A DNA stretch of 64,000 nucleotides, from positions 1 through 64,000 of the forward strand of contig DJHS01000145.1 in NCBI GenBank assembly GCA_002433235.1, given 5' to 3'. This document shows positions 37,719-46,990 of the stretch, in pieces (position 1 is the stretch's first letter; each line of letters starts with the position of its first letter). A program made the translations under genes and the position numbers. Below the pieces are notes generated by a model, which was not told where the DNA came from, searched no databases, and saw only the letters and a program-made list of their open reading frames with translations. This stretch comes from UBA6614 sp002433235. Lineage in GTDB: Bacteria; Verrucomicrobiota; Verrucomicrobiia; Limisphaerales; UBA1100.

Positions 37719-38696
37719 TTAACTGGCATCGCCTTCCTTGGCGCGAAGTTTATGGATGATCGAGGCCAAGATCGAAACCAAAATGATCGTTCCCACGACT
37801 GCCAGAGGTATCCAATGTGGAATTTCGCCAAATTTTTGCTTTAGCCAGTGGGCACTGAGCATTTTCGCGCCGATGAAGGCGAGCACCAGTGCGAGGCCAT
37901 ACTTGAGGTAATGAAAATACTCAATGGCCCCGGCAAGAACGAAATACAGCGAACGCAGGCCGAGAATCGCAAACATGTTAGAGGTGAAAACAATGAACGG
38001 ATCCGTGGTGACAGCAAAAATCGCCGGGATGGAATCAACGGCGAACACGACATCCGTGGACTCAATCGTGATTAACACGATGGCCATGGGGGTCAGCAGC
38101 CGTTTGCCGTCCTTGACGATGGTAAATTTCTCTCCCTCAAACTGGTCGTGAACGGGAAAAAGCTTTCGAGCCAACTTGACGAGCGTGTTGTTTTCAGGAT
38201 CCACGCCGTCGTCATCGGCAGAAAAGAGCATCTTGACGCCGGTGAAGAGAAGAAATGCGCCAAACAAATATAGGATACCATGCCATTGTGAGACAACCGC
38301 CGCACCAATGCCAATCATGAGACCCCGCATGATAATGGCTCCCAGAATTCCCCAGAACAGGACCCGGTGCTGGAACTCGGGCTTAACCTTAAAATAGGAA
38401 AAGATCAACGCGATCACAAATACGTTGTCCATCGATAGGGAGAGTTCCAGGATATAGCCAGTAATGAAGGCCATTCGTGGATGCTTCTCGACACCATCCG
38501 GCAATTCCGCGGGGACAACCAGAAAGGCAAAGAGCATGGCTAACGAAAACCACAAAGTGCTCCAGCATAGCGCCTCCTTGAAGGACACCTTGTGCGAGTC
38601 GCGGTTGAAAACGCCCAAATCCAGCGCGAGGAAAAACACGACGCCCGCGATAAACAGGCCGTAGTGCGCGGCGGTTATGCCGGCGTAGGCAAACAT
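37719..38696 (-). CDS. TerC/Alx-family integral membrane protein
   Basis: A 325-residue protein with about nine membrane segments. The family signature is ILELSLSMDNVFVIALIFSYF, with the conserved Asp, and a second copy is EYFHYLK together with TIESTDVVFAVDSIPAIFAV. Members of this family (Alx, YkoY, TerC) are implicated in manganese or other metal export and in metallating secreted enzymes. That is family knowledge, not visible here. It starts one base after the secDF stop codon's region ends, so it is likely co-transcribed with the Sec genes, which agrees with the proposed work on exported proteins. Confidence 0.92.
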   Translation of the reverse strand: MFAYAGITAAHYGLFIAGVVFFLALDLGVFNRDSHKVSFKEALCWSTLWFSLAMLFAFLVVPAELPDGVEKHPRMAFITGYILELSLSMDNVFVIALIFSYFKVKPEFQHRVLFWGILGAIIMRGLMIGIGAAVVSQWHGILYLFGAFLLFTGVKMLFSADDDGVDPENNTLVKLARKLFPVHDQFEGEKFTIVKDGKRLLTPMAIVLITIESTDVVFAVDSIPAIFAVTTDPFIVFTSNMFAILGLRSLYFVLAGAIEYFHYLKYGLALVLAFIGAKMLSAHWLKQKFGEIPHWIPLAVVGTIILVSILASIIHKLRAKEGDAS

Positions 38697-38697
38697 G

Positions 38698-41469
38698 CTA
38701 GGCAGTCACGGGATCGGGCGTGGTCTCGATGTCGCCCACAGTCAGTTCGGGCCGCTTACCCTTGTATTTCCAAAGGACGATGGCGCAGGCAATGTAGATT
38801 GAAGAGTACGTACCAACGAAAACACCGACCAGAAGCGTGAAGGCAAAGTCGTGGATGACCACGCCTCCAAAGAAATAAAGTGTACCTGTCGAGAGCAACG
38901 TTGTTCCGGAGGTGATAATGGTTCGGGCAAGGGTTTGATTGATTGCGCGATTCATGACCTCCTTGAAGGATCCGCGAGTGCCCATGGTAAGGTTTTCCCG
39001 GATGCGGTCGAAAATGACGATCGTGTCATTGATCGAGAAACCAATAATGGTCAGGAACGCCGCGATAACAGGCGCGTTCAATTCCCCGCTGGCAATATCA
39101 ATGCCGGATACCATCCCGGCCATAAAGAACAAACCCGCGGTCATCAGAACATCGTGCACAATAGCCAAAACCGCGCCGATCGCGAATGGGAACTCATAGC
39201 GGAACGCCACGTAAACCAGGATGCCGAACATAGCCATGATGGTCGCAACAATGGCCGCAGTCTGGATTTCAGCACTGATGGAAGCCCCTACTTTCTCCGA
39301 GGAACTGCGCTCGGCAGAGAGTCCAACCTGCTTCTCAAACTTGTCCCGAAGATGGCGCTCGACTTCTGCCTCAACTTTTGCACCGCCCGCCAATTCAATG
39401 CTCGGGAAATCAACGCGCAGGAATTCGCTTCCATCGGAGATGGACGATTGCATCCGCGCATTCACCTGAGAAGCCTCCAGTCCCTCGATATTATCCGCAA
39501 TATGATTTTCTATTTCACCAAGCTTGGAACGAACAGTCCCCTTGTTGGCCGCATCATATTTCAGAACAAGGCTGTGCCCCCCGGCAAAATCAATCCCCAA
39601 CATGCTTTCCGGCCCGCGAATTGCCGCGCTGCCCACTCCAACCAAGATAATAATCCACGAGGCGATAAAGGCCGGCTTGGCATATTTGAGGAAGTCGATC
39701 TTGGTTTCCCCGATGAAGGCAAACATTTTGGGGTGTGATTTGAGCATTCCGTTGTCGACAAGAATATCAAACAACAGTCGCGTCACCACCAACGCGGTGA
39801 ACATGCTGGTGAGAATACCGATGGTCAGTGTGATACCGAATCCCTGCACCGGCCCGTGACCCTTCCAGTAAAGGATCAAGGCGGCAATGACCGTCGTAAT
39901 GTTGGCGTCAAAAATCGTGCCGAACGCCTTGTCATAACCAGCGGCAATCGCGCCCTTCAGGGATTTTCCGGAGCGTTGTTCCTCACGGATACGCTCGTAA
40001 ATGAGCACATTGGCATCCACAGCCATGCCGATCGTCAGCACAATGCCCGCGATCCCGGGCAGGGTGAGGGTTGAATCAAAGTAGCAAAAGACCCCCAGCA
40101 GGATGACCATGTTGAGGATTAGGGCCACGTTGGCAAACAAGCCGGTAAGCAGGTAATAAGCGAGCATGAAGGCGGCCACCAAGCCGATACCCCACAGTCC
40201 AGCCTGAAATCCCTGACGCACAGAATCAGCGCCCAGCGAGGGGTCCACATCGCGCTCTTCAACAATCTTGAGCGGCGTGGAAAGTGGATTCTCAAGGATG
40301 TTGGCGATCTCGCGCGCCTCGTTGTGAGAGTCAATGCCGGTGATTTCACCGCGCGCGCCAATCGCGCTCTGGATAGTCGGCGCGGAGACCAGTTTCCATT
40401 GTTCCTCTTGAGCCACCCACTCAACTATGGTCTGGTTTCCCTCCTCCCGAATGCTGGGATCCTGAAACGAACCGAGGCCCTTAAAAAAGGAGTCCGCGGA
40501 TTGAGGGTCATCAAACACTTTACTGGAGGCCTTATCGACAAGATCTTTCAGGACGATGCCCAAGCGTTCGCCAATATTGTTGCCTGTCAGTTTCTGGAAT
40601 TCCCCCGCGCCCGCGGCGCCAAATCCAAAATGAATCAGCGGACTGCCCGTCAATGGATCGCGTGCGGCCACCGCCCGGTTAAGCAGCGAGCCGCTTAGTC
40701 GCTCCTTCTCATCAAGGCTAATGAAAACATTGCGGCTCACCTTCTGCCCGTCATCACTGGTGAACTCCTCCTTGACCATCCGCACATTGTTGTCCCGCGA
40801 AATTTTCCGAACTGCGGCGTCTCTCGGGAAATTACTCTGGGTGACAAGAGTTTCAACCTCACCATTGAAAACTTCTTCCGTAAGGCGGCTGACAATGTGG
40901 AACTCCAGTGAGGCGACCCGTTGAATGCTGTTTTTGGCAGCCTCCCGTTTGGCCTGTGAAATGCCCGGGATTTGTATGATGATCTTGTTGTCTCCAAGCT
41001 TTTGAATCACCGGTTCCGCAACCCCAAACCGGTCCACTCGGCGGCGCAAAACTTCGATCGCTTGGTTAATGGCCCCTTCCTTGTCTGCCGATTCATCCAG
41101 CTTAAGCTCCACGACAAACTGCGACCCGCCGCGCAGGTCCAACCCCAACTGCACTTCGCCCGCGGCCTTGCGTTCCAGATCCCGCACAATCGCCCGGTTG
41201 GTGTCCACCCCCTCCATTCTCCGGGGTTTTTTGAAATAATCCACCAACTGGGTTTCGCCGAGAATCGCCTGCCAATCCTCCCACGTCAGCGCTCCGCTAG
41301 ATCCCTGTTGCGCCTTCGCGTCCTCCAGAATTCGGCCAAACTCTTCATCCTTGCCCTGGGCCTGTTCATCGAACACCTCCAGTAGGTTCCTGTCCCGTGG
41401 CGGACTCCACTCCGTTACGGCCCACCACGTGACCAGCACCACAATAATCACTCGCCAAAATTTACTCAC
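38698..41469 (-). CDS. secDF: Protein translocase SecD-SecF fusion
   Basis: A 923-residue fusion of SecD (about residues 1-570) and SecF (about 600-923), an RND-type pair that uses the proton gradient to help export through SecYEG. The SecD head region has LGLDLRGGSQFVVEL and a large periplasmic domain. The membrane motif is GMAVDANVLIYERIREE. The SecF half shows MLGIDFAGGHSLVLKYD and GFSINDTIVIFDRIREN. Fusion of the two is usual in several phyla, including Verrucomicrobia. The order tgt-yajC-secDF is a classic conserved cluster. Confidence 0.96.
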   Translation of the reverse strand: MSKFWRVIIVVLVTWWAVTEWSPPRDRNLLEVFDEQAQGKDEEFGRILEDAKAQQGSSGALTWEDWQAILGETQLVDYFKKPRRMEGVDTNRAIVRDLERKAAGEVQLGLDLRGGSQFVVELKLDESADKEGAINQAIEVLRRRVDRFGVAEPVIQKLGDNKIIIQIPGISQAKREAAKNSIQRVASLEFHIVSRLTEEVFNGEVETLVTQSNFPRDAAVRKISRDNNVRMVKEEFTSDDGQKVSRNVFISLDEKERLSGSLLNRAVAARDPLTGSPLIHFGFGAAGAGEFQKLTGNNIGERLGIVLKDLVDKASSKVFDDPQSADSFFKGLGSFQDPSIREEGNQTIVEWVAQEEQWKLVSAPTIQSAIGARGEITGIDSHNEAREIANILENPLSTPLKIVEERDVDPSLGADSVRQGFQAGLWGIGLVAAFMLAYYLLTGLFANVALILNMVILLGVFCYFDSTLTLPGIAGIVLTIGMAVDANVLIYERIREEQRSGKSLKGAIAAGYDKAFGTIFDANITTVIAALILYWKGHGPVQGFGITLTIGILTSMFTALVVTRLLFDILVDNGMLKSHPKMFAFIGETKIDFLKYAKPAFIASWIIILVGVGSAAIRGPESMLGIDFAGGHSLVLKYDAANKGTVRSKLGEIENHIADNIEGLEASQVNARMQSSISDGSEFLRVDFPSIELAGGAKVEAEVERHLRDKFEKQVGLSAERSSSEKVGASISAEIQTAAIVATIMAMFGILVYVAFRYEFPFAIGAVLAIVHDVLMTAGLFFMAGMVSGIDIASGELNAPVIAAFLTIIGFSINDTIVIFDRIRENLTMGTRGSFKEVMNRAINQTLARTIITSGTTLLSTGTLYFFGGVVIHDFAFTLLVGVFVGTYSSIYIACAIVLWKYKGKRPELTVGDIETTPDPVTA

Positions 41470-41474
41470 AATCG

Positions 41475-41870
41475 TCAGTCCTTTTCGCCCTTTGGCTCGT
41501 CCTCATACACCTCGCTCACCGCATAGCTGAGCATCTCGAATTTTGAATCCCCGGAGCGGACAGTCACCTTGTTGCCGCGTACAGACACAATCGTGCCCAC
41601 CATTCCGTTGGCCACAACCTTGTCTCCTGCCTTGAGTTGCTTGACCATTTCGTCGTGCTCACGCTGCTTCTTCTGTTGCGGGCGGATGAGCAGCACCCAC
41701 ATGATGATGAAAAAAATCACCATCATTCCCAGCATCTTGATCATCTCCGCCTTGGGATCCACCGGCTGCCCCCCCTGCCCTTGCTGGCCCGGCGGCGGCA
41801 AACATCCCGTCACCACTGCCAAGGTCAACACTAGCCACGCGCGACGCGCAAATGTCATGACTCTATCCAT
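41475..41870 (-). CDS. yajC: Preprotein translocase subunit YajC with a lipobox
   Basis: YajC associates with SecDF in the membrane. The usual single helix is MMVIFFIIMWVLLIRPQQKKQ, followed by the small cytoplasmic domain LKAGDKVVANGMVGTIVSVRGN. Unusually, this helix is preceded by a signal-like segment (FARRAWLVLTLAVVTGCLPPPG) with a possible lipobox and a Gly/Gln-rich linker. The start is either ATG 41870 or 41858. Longer frames run into tgt. It lies between tgt and secDF with five bases to the latter. Confidence 0.92.
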   Translation of the reverse strand: MDRVMTFARRAWLVLTLAVVTGCLPPPGQQGQGGQPVDPKAEMIKMLGMMVIFFIIMWVLLIRPQQKKQREHDEMVKQLKAGDKVVANGMVGTIVSVRGNKVTVRSGDSKFEMLSYAVSEVYEDEPKGEKD

Positions 41871-41895
41871 CGTCGAAACAAACGAGCGGGAAAGT

Positions 41896-43002
41896 CTATT
41901 GGGCAATCCCCTTTTGGCAAGCCAAACCTCTGTTTTTCCGTAGATTTTCAAAAGTCCCCTCTTCAATTGCCGCACGGATCTCCGTCATTAACCCTAAGTA
42001 AGAAGTCAAGTTATGTGCCGTGAGCAGCCGCTGCCCCAGAATCTCTTCCGCATGGATCAAGTGGCGCAAGTACGCCCGTGTGAATCGAATGCAACAGGGA
42101 CATTCGCAATCCTCCTCAATCGGCCGAAAATCTTTCCGAAAGCGCGCCGCTTTCAAATTCAAATGCCCTCCACGCGTGTAGGCCGTACCATGCCGGGCGG
42201 CGCGGGTTGGCAGAACACAATCAAACAAATCCACCCCCCGCGCCACCAGTTCCACCAACTGCGCCGGGGTTCCGAGCCCCATGGCATATCGGGGTTTCGA
42301 CGCTGGAAATAACGGAGTCGATACCTCCGTCATGCGGAGCATTTCGTCCTCAGGCTCGCCCACGCTCAAGCCACCAATGGCAAATCCGTCGAAATCGAGC
42401 TTCACCAGGGCCGAGGCACAATCCCTGCGCAACCCATCAAACACCCCGCCTTGGCCGATGCCGAAAACCAACTGCCCCTCGGCGCGCGGCTGCTCCAGGC
42501 ATGTCGCCGCCCAGCGCAGAGTCCGCTCCACGGCGGCAGATACCTCTGTCGCCGTAGCCGAATAGGGCGGGCAATCGTCAAAAACCATCGCCACATCGCT
42601 CCCCAAATCGCGCTGGATCTCCATTGCTTCGACAGGCCCCAAGAACAAAGGTGCCCCATCAATGTGGCTTTTGAATTCAACGCCGTTCTCCCGAATGCGG
42701 CGTATTTTAGACAAACTGAAAACCTGGAATCCGCCACTATCCGTCAGGATTGGGTGCGGCCAATCCATGAATTTGTGGAGTCCTCCCGCTGCCCGGATGA
42801 CCTCCATGCCTGGCCGCAAATTCAAGTGGTATGTGTTGCCCAGAATCACTCGGGCACCCAAGTCGCGCAATTCACCGGGCGCCATTGCCTTAACGGTTCC
42901 TTGGGTCCCCACCGGCATGAACATGGGGGTTTCAATGATGCCCCTCTCTGTGGTCAACCGGCCCCGGCGCGCAGCGCCATCGGTCTTTAACAGTTCAAAC
43001 AT
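41896..43002 (-). CDS. tgt: Queuine tRNA-guanine transglycosylase
   Basis: Exchanges guanine-34 for the queuine precursor preQ1 in tRNAs with GUN anticodons. The substrate region is ILTDSGGFQVFSL, with the catalytic and nucleophilic Asp residues there and in LFDCVLPTRAARHG. The zinc site is CECPCC plus a later His (RHLIHAEE). The ATG at 43002 overlaps the proS stop as TGATG, which suggests translational coupling. The alternative GTG at 43011 is less likely. Product 368 residues. Confidence 0.96.
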   Translation of the reverse strand: MFELLKTDGAARRGRLTTERGIIETPMFMPVGTQGTVKAMAPGELRDLGARVILGNTYHLNLRPGMEVIRAAGGLHKFMDWPHPILTDSGGFQVFSLSKIRRIRENGVEFKSHIDGAPLFLGPVEAMEIQRDLGSDVAMVFDDCPPYSATATEVSAAVERTLRWAATCLEQPRAEGQLVFGIGQGGVFDGLRRDCASALVKLDFDGFAIGGLSVGEPEDEMLRMTEVSTPLFPASKPRYAMGLGTPAQLVELVARGVDLFDCVLPTRAARHGTAYTRGGHLNLKAARFRKDFRPIEEDCECPCCIRFTRAYLRHLIHAEEILGQRLLTAHNLTSYLGLMTEIRAAIEEGTFENLRKNRGLACQKGIAQ

Positions 43003-44705
43003 CAGAGGCACTCAAGGACACGGGCCACGGCTTCACTCACGGGAACGCCTTCCCTGCCACCCTCACGGCGGCAAGCTAGCTCCACTTCGCCCTTGTCGAG
43101 CGACCGGCTCCCCACGGCAATCCGAACCGGAATCCCGATCAATTCTGAATCCTTGAACTTTGCGCCCGGGCGTTCCTCCCGATCATCCAGCAGCACATCA
43201 ACCCCCTGCCCGCTCAATTCATCATGAAGCTTCACCGCTGTCTTCATCACCTCCCCTTCGGGATCCACATCCAGCGCTGTCACGCAGACCGCAAAAGGCG
43301 CCACGCTCACTGGCCAAATGATTCCATTTTCATCGTTGCTGTATTCAATGACCGCTTGCAAGGTACGCGTCACGCCGAGACCGTAACACCCCATCACCGG
43401 GGCACCCCGCTTTCCATCTTCGCTCAGGAAACTCAACTCCAAAGCTTCACTGTATTTCGTGCCGAGCTTGAACACATGCCCCACTTCGATGGCTCGCCTG
43501 ATTTTCAACGGCTGCCCACATGCGCTCAACTCCCCTTCACGGACCGTGCGCAAATCCGCCCAACGAATTTCTCCCAAGTCTCGTTCCACGGAAACATTTC
43601 GAATGTGAAGGCCATCCTCGTTCGCTCCCGTTGTCATTCCCGCCGCGCCGCGCAACTGCTCATCAGCAATCACGGGAATTCCATTTACGCCGACCGCCCC
43701 CAAGCTGCCCGGCTGCGCGCCAAGTGCTTGTTGGATTTCCTCCGCGTTAGCCGCGCGGAATACCCCCGTGCCTAGTGCAACCGCAAGCTTAGCCTCGTTG
43801 GCTTCGTCATCTCCGCGCAACAAGGCAATCACCGGCTTGTCTTCAGCAATGAAAACCAGCGTCTTGATCTGCGCCTTTGCCGGAACGCAGAAGGGCTCCT
43901 GTGTTAAATCTTCAATCGTCTTCACTCCCGGCGTCGCAAATTTCTCGATGGATCCCGTGCACTCCTTGGGCGTGGAAGCAGTTGGCCCCTGGCTATCCGC
44001 CTTTTCCACATTTGCGGCATACCCGCCATCCTCCGTGTAGGCCACCTCGCTTTCTCCTGTCTCTGCCGGGACCATGAACTCGTGCGAATGCTTCCCCCCC
44101 ATCACTCCTGTGTCCGCTTCCACCGGAAACGCCTGGACACCCACGCGATCAAAAATCCGGACATAGGCGTTGTACATTTTCTGATAGCTGAGCATCGCCC
44201 CCTCATCTGTGCCATCGAAGCTATAGGCATCCTTCATGATGAACTCCCGCGCGCGCATCAGCCCAAAACGCGGTCGGATCTCATCGCGAAACTTGGTCTG
44301 GATCTGATAAAAATTCAACGGCATCTGCCGGTACGAATCAATCTCCGCAGCCGCAAGGGTAGTGATCACTTCTTCATGTGTCGGACCCAACAGCCACTCA
44401 CGATTGCGGCTGTCCCGGACCTTGAATAACACATCCGCAGCCTGTTCATAGCGCCCACTGGCCTTCCATATTTCTGGCGGCTGCACCGCCGGCATCAATA
44501 CCTCCAAGGCACCCGCCCGATTCATCTCCTCCCGCACGATGGCCTCAATTTTCCGTAACACGCGCAAGCCCAGCGGCAAGAATGTGTAAAGCCCGCCCGC
44601 AAGCTTGCGCACCAAACCGGCTCGCAGTAATAACTGATGCGACAATATCTCCGCCTCGGCGGGGGCCTCTTTCAGCGTGGGAATAAATGTCTCGCTCCAG
44701 CGCAT
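43002..44705 (-). CDS. proS: Prolyl-tRNA synthetase (bacterial type)
   Basis: Charges tRNA-Pro. Class II motifs are visible: LPLGLRVLRKIEAIVREEMNRAGA (motif 1), TKFRDEIRPRFGLMRAREFIMKDAYSF (motif 2) and MGCYGLGVTRTLQAVIE (motif 3). The insertion between motifs 2 and 3 (about residues 225-385) is the YbaK-like domain that clears Ala-tRNA-Pro, and the C-terminal anticodon-binding domain follows. It is 567 residues, normal for the bacterial form. It heads the run of ten closely spaced minus-strand genes down to tsaD. Confidence 0.96.
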   Translation of the reverse strand: MRWSETFIPTLKEAPAEAEILSHQLLLRAGLVRKLAGGLYTFLPLGLRVLRKIEAIVREEMNRAGALEVLMPAVQPPEIWKASGRYEQAADVLFKVRDSRNREWLLGPTHEEVITTLAAAEIDSYRQMPLNFYQIQTKFRDEIRPRFGLMRAREFIMKDAYSFDGTDEGAMLSYQKMYNAYVRIFDRVGVQAFPVEADTGVMGGKHSHEFMVPAETGESEVAYTEDGGYAANVEKADSQGPTASTPKECTGSIEKFATPGVKTIEDLTQEPFCVPAKAQIKTLVFIAEDKPVIALLRGDDEANEAKLAVALGTGVFRAANAEEIQQALGAQPGSLGAVGVNGIPVIADEQLRGAAGMTTGANEDGLHIRNVSVERDLGEIRWADLRTVREGELSACGQPLKIRRAIEVGHVFKLGTKYSEALELSFLSEDGKRGAPVMGCYGLGVTRTLQAVIEYSNDENGIIWPVSVAPFAVCVTALDVDPEGEVMKTAVKLHDELSGQGVDVLLDDREERPGAKFKDSELIGIPVRIAVGSRSLDKGEVELACRREGGREGVPVSEAVARVLECL

Positions 44706-44750
44706 GCGCGGACTATTGCGGGAAGCAGGCCGATGGGGAAAGCGTTTTCG

Positions 44751-45506
44751 CTATTTGACCGCGTTGCATAGCGGCGCCATGTCGCCGATGCGCACTTCTA
44801 GGCGGTCACCCGAATTGATGGGCCCCACCCCGCTCGGTGTGCCCGTCAGGATGATGTCCCCAGGCAACAACGTCATGTTTGTGCTGATAAAGCTCACCAA
44901 GTGTGAGCAATCGAAGATCAGTTGACTGGTGTGCGAGTTTTGTCGCAACTGGCCGTTCTGGAAAAGCTGGATCGACATGTCATGCGGATCCACCTTGGTT
45001 TCCACATACGGCCCCAGTGGCGTAAACGTATCGAACGACTTGGCTCGTGCCCATTGGCTCTCGCCCTGCTGGATCGTCCGATCACTGATATCCTGCGCCG
45101 CCGTGTAGCCGAAGATGTATCGCGTGGCCGCCGCCGGAGTCACGTTGCGAACCCGGCGCCCGATGACAATCGCCAGTTCCGCCTCGTAATCCACCCGGTG
45201 ACTGGGAAACGGCACGTCAACTTTACCACCATCCGGAATCAGGGAAGTCGGCGCCTTGAACCAAAACAAGGGCTGCTTCGGCACCTTGAGCTTGGACTCC
45301 TCCGCGTGGTCGGCGTAATTTAAACCCACGGCAATGACCTTGGCCGGGTCCACGGGAGTCAACGTCCTCAGCCCTTTCGGTGGAATCGGCCGCTTGACGA
45401 AGGAAGGCGAACCAAAAACGTCCCCCTTCAATTTGTACAGTTTGCCATCGACGACCTTCGCGTGGAAAATATCCTCGCCCTTCTGGAAACGTCCAATAGC
45501 GGCCAT
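44751..45506 (-). CDS. Fumarylacetoacetate-hydrolase family protein
   Basis: A 251-residue member of the FAH superfamily, which cleaves or decarboxylates small beta-keto acids in aromatic and related catabolism. The core shows VIAVGLNYADHAEES, then HRVDYEAELAIVIGRR with the metal-binding Glu, and TGTPSGVGPINSGDRLEV near the C-terminus. The N-terminal YRLxx-type subdomain (ARVVDGKLYKL style) is of the short bacterial kind. No catabolic partner genes are nearby, so the substrate is open; an oxaloacetate decarboxylase-like housekeeping role is possible. Confidence 0.92.
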   Translation of the reverse strand: MAAIGRFQKGEDIFHAKVVDGKLYKLKGDVFGSPSFVKRPIPPKGLRTLTPVDPAKVIAVGLNYADHAEESKLKVPKQPLFWFKAPTSLIPDGGKVDVPFPSHRVDYEAELAIVIGRRVRNVTPAAATRYIFGYTAAQDISDRTIQQGESQWARAKSFDTFTPLGPYVETKVDPHDMSIQLFQNGQLRQNSHTSQLIFDCSHLVSFISTNMTLLPGDIILTGTPSGVGPINSGDRLEVRIGDMAPLCNAVK

Positions 45507-45613
45507 GGGCGGAGTTTATTAACAGCTTTTTCACAAGGGTCGCAAGGAAAATAAAAGACGAAAATAGTGACATTCCTTTGAATAAAGTCGCAAAATCGGA
45601 GGAATTGCGTTAC

Positions 45614-46990
45614 ATGTTTGGCATGCACCAACGTGTAATGGCAGCGATTCTTGCTTGCACCACACTATTGGCCAGCGGCGCGGATGCTCAAGCCCAGCTT
45701 CGGCAGACCCTTCAATGGAGGCGCGCCGCCAAAACTTTTGATGCCAATCTCACGGGCCACCCCTTGGTCAATGTTCTGGAAGACATCCGTCGGCAAACCG
45801 GCTGGGAGGTATTTTACGATCCCGGCCTCCGCATAAAGGTGGACGCAGAGTTCACCGGAAAGCGCCCCGGCGATGCTCTTAAGCTGATGCTGGGCAACAC
45901 CCCCTACACACTGGCCCCCAGTATCAAGGGTGCAACCAAGCTCTACGTCTTTCGCTCAAACCGTAACCAAGCCACAGAACGCATCGAGGCTGGCAAGGAC
46001 AAGGCTCGCCCCATCCCCAACGAGCTTATCCTTGTTTTGAAAAAGGGCCGGGATGGGAAGGCATTGGCGGCTCAATACAACGCGGACATCCTTGGCTTCA
46101 TTGCCAGCCACAATGCCTATCGCCTTCGCTTTAAGGACGCAAAGGCCGCCGAACAGGCCAGAGCCCTGATTGAAGCCAATGGCGACTGGGGTGATGTGGA
46201 TCACAATTACGCCGTCGAACGCCCCGAGGCCATTGAGCCCGTTCGCGGCGGCGCCGTGCCCGGCTTAAAGCTGAACCTCGAAAACTTGGGCAAAGGCAAC
46301 GCGGTGATCATTGGCATGATCGACACCGGCGTACAGGCCCAAGGTATGAGTCATGCGGAATTTCTCCTGCCCAGCATCGAGATTGCCGGGCAACCCGTCC
46401 ATGACCCCAAGGTGCCCAGCCATGGCACCACGATGGCGGAAACCATGATCCGCGGCCTGTCCCAGTCAGGCATCGGCGCCAATGACCGCCCCGTGCAAAT
46501 TCTGCCCGTCGACGTCTACGGCAGCTCCGAACTTACATCCACGTTTGATGTCGCCCGGGGAATAACCGCTGCGGTGAATGCCGGCGCGCCCATCGTCAAC
46601 CTTAGCCTCGGGGGCACGGGAAACAGCGTCTTTCTGCACAATGTCATCAAGAACTGCCACGATCAGGGAGTCCTGTTCCTCGGTGCGGCCGGCAATGAGC
46701 CGGTCACCACGCCCACGTACCCCGCTGCATATCCGGAAGTCATGGCCATTACCGCTACCGATCGCACCGGCGGCATTGCCAGCTATGCCAACCGTGGTGA
46801 CTTTATTGATGTGGCTGCTCCGGGCGCAACGCTGGTGAATTACGACAAAAAAAGTTGGCACGTCACCGGCACTTCCGCGGCTACAGCCTACATGGCCGGG
46901 GTGGCCGCCGGGCTGACTTCCCGCTCAAACAAATCCCCCACGCAGGTTGGCGAAGGCATCATCAATGTGATGGGCCTCAAGAAAAAATAA
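45614..46990 (+). CDS. Secreted subtilisin-like protease with N-terminal STN-like domain
   Basis: A 458-residue exported protein. A signal peptide (RVMAAILACTTLLASGADAQA) is followed by a segment (about residues 42-95) that reads like an STN/secretin short domain: FDANLTGHPLVNVLEDIRRQ, then TGWEVFYDPGLR and GDALKLML. A subtilase propeptide-like part (PNELILVLKKGRDGKAL) and an S8 catalytic domain come next. The catalytic residues are Asp237 (MIDTGV), His270 (SHGTTMAE), Asn361 (AAGNEP) and Ser421 (GTSAATAYMAG). I start at the ATG at 45614, with GGAGG 11 bases upstream. STN domains are normally on TonB-dependent receptors or secretins, so the combination is unusual. Confidence 0.88.
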   Translation: MFGMHQRVMAAILACTTLLASGADAQAQLRQTLQWRRAAKTFDANLTGHPLVNVLEDIRRQTGWEVFYDPGLRIKVDAEFTGKRPGDALKLMLGNTPYTLAPSIKGATKLYVFRSNRNQATERIEAGKDKARPIPNELILVLKKGRDGKALAAQYNADILGFIASHNAYRLRFKDAKAAEQARALIEANGDWGDVDHNYAVERPEAIEPVRGGAVPGLKLNLENLGKGNAVIIGMIDTGVQAQGMSHAEFLLPSIEIAGQPVHDPKVPSHGTTMAETMIRGLSQSGIGANDRPVQILPVDVYGSSELTSTFDVARGITAAVNAGAPIVNLSLGGTGNSVFLHNVIKNCHDQGVLFLGAAGNEPVTTPTYPAAYPEVMAITATDRTGGIASYANRGDFIDVAAPGATLVNYDKKSWHVTGTSAATAYMAGVAAGLTSRSNKSPTQVGEGIINVMGLKKK

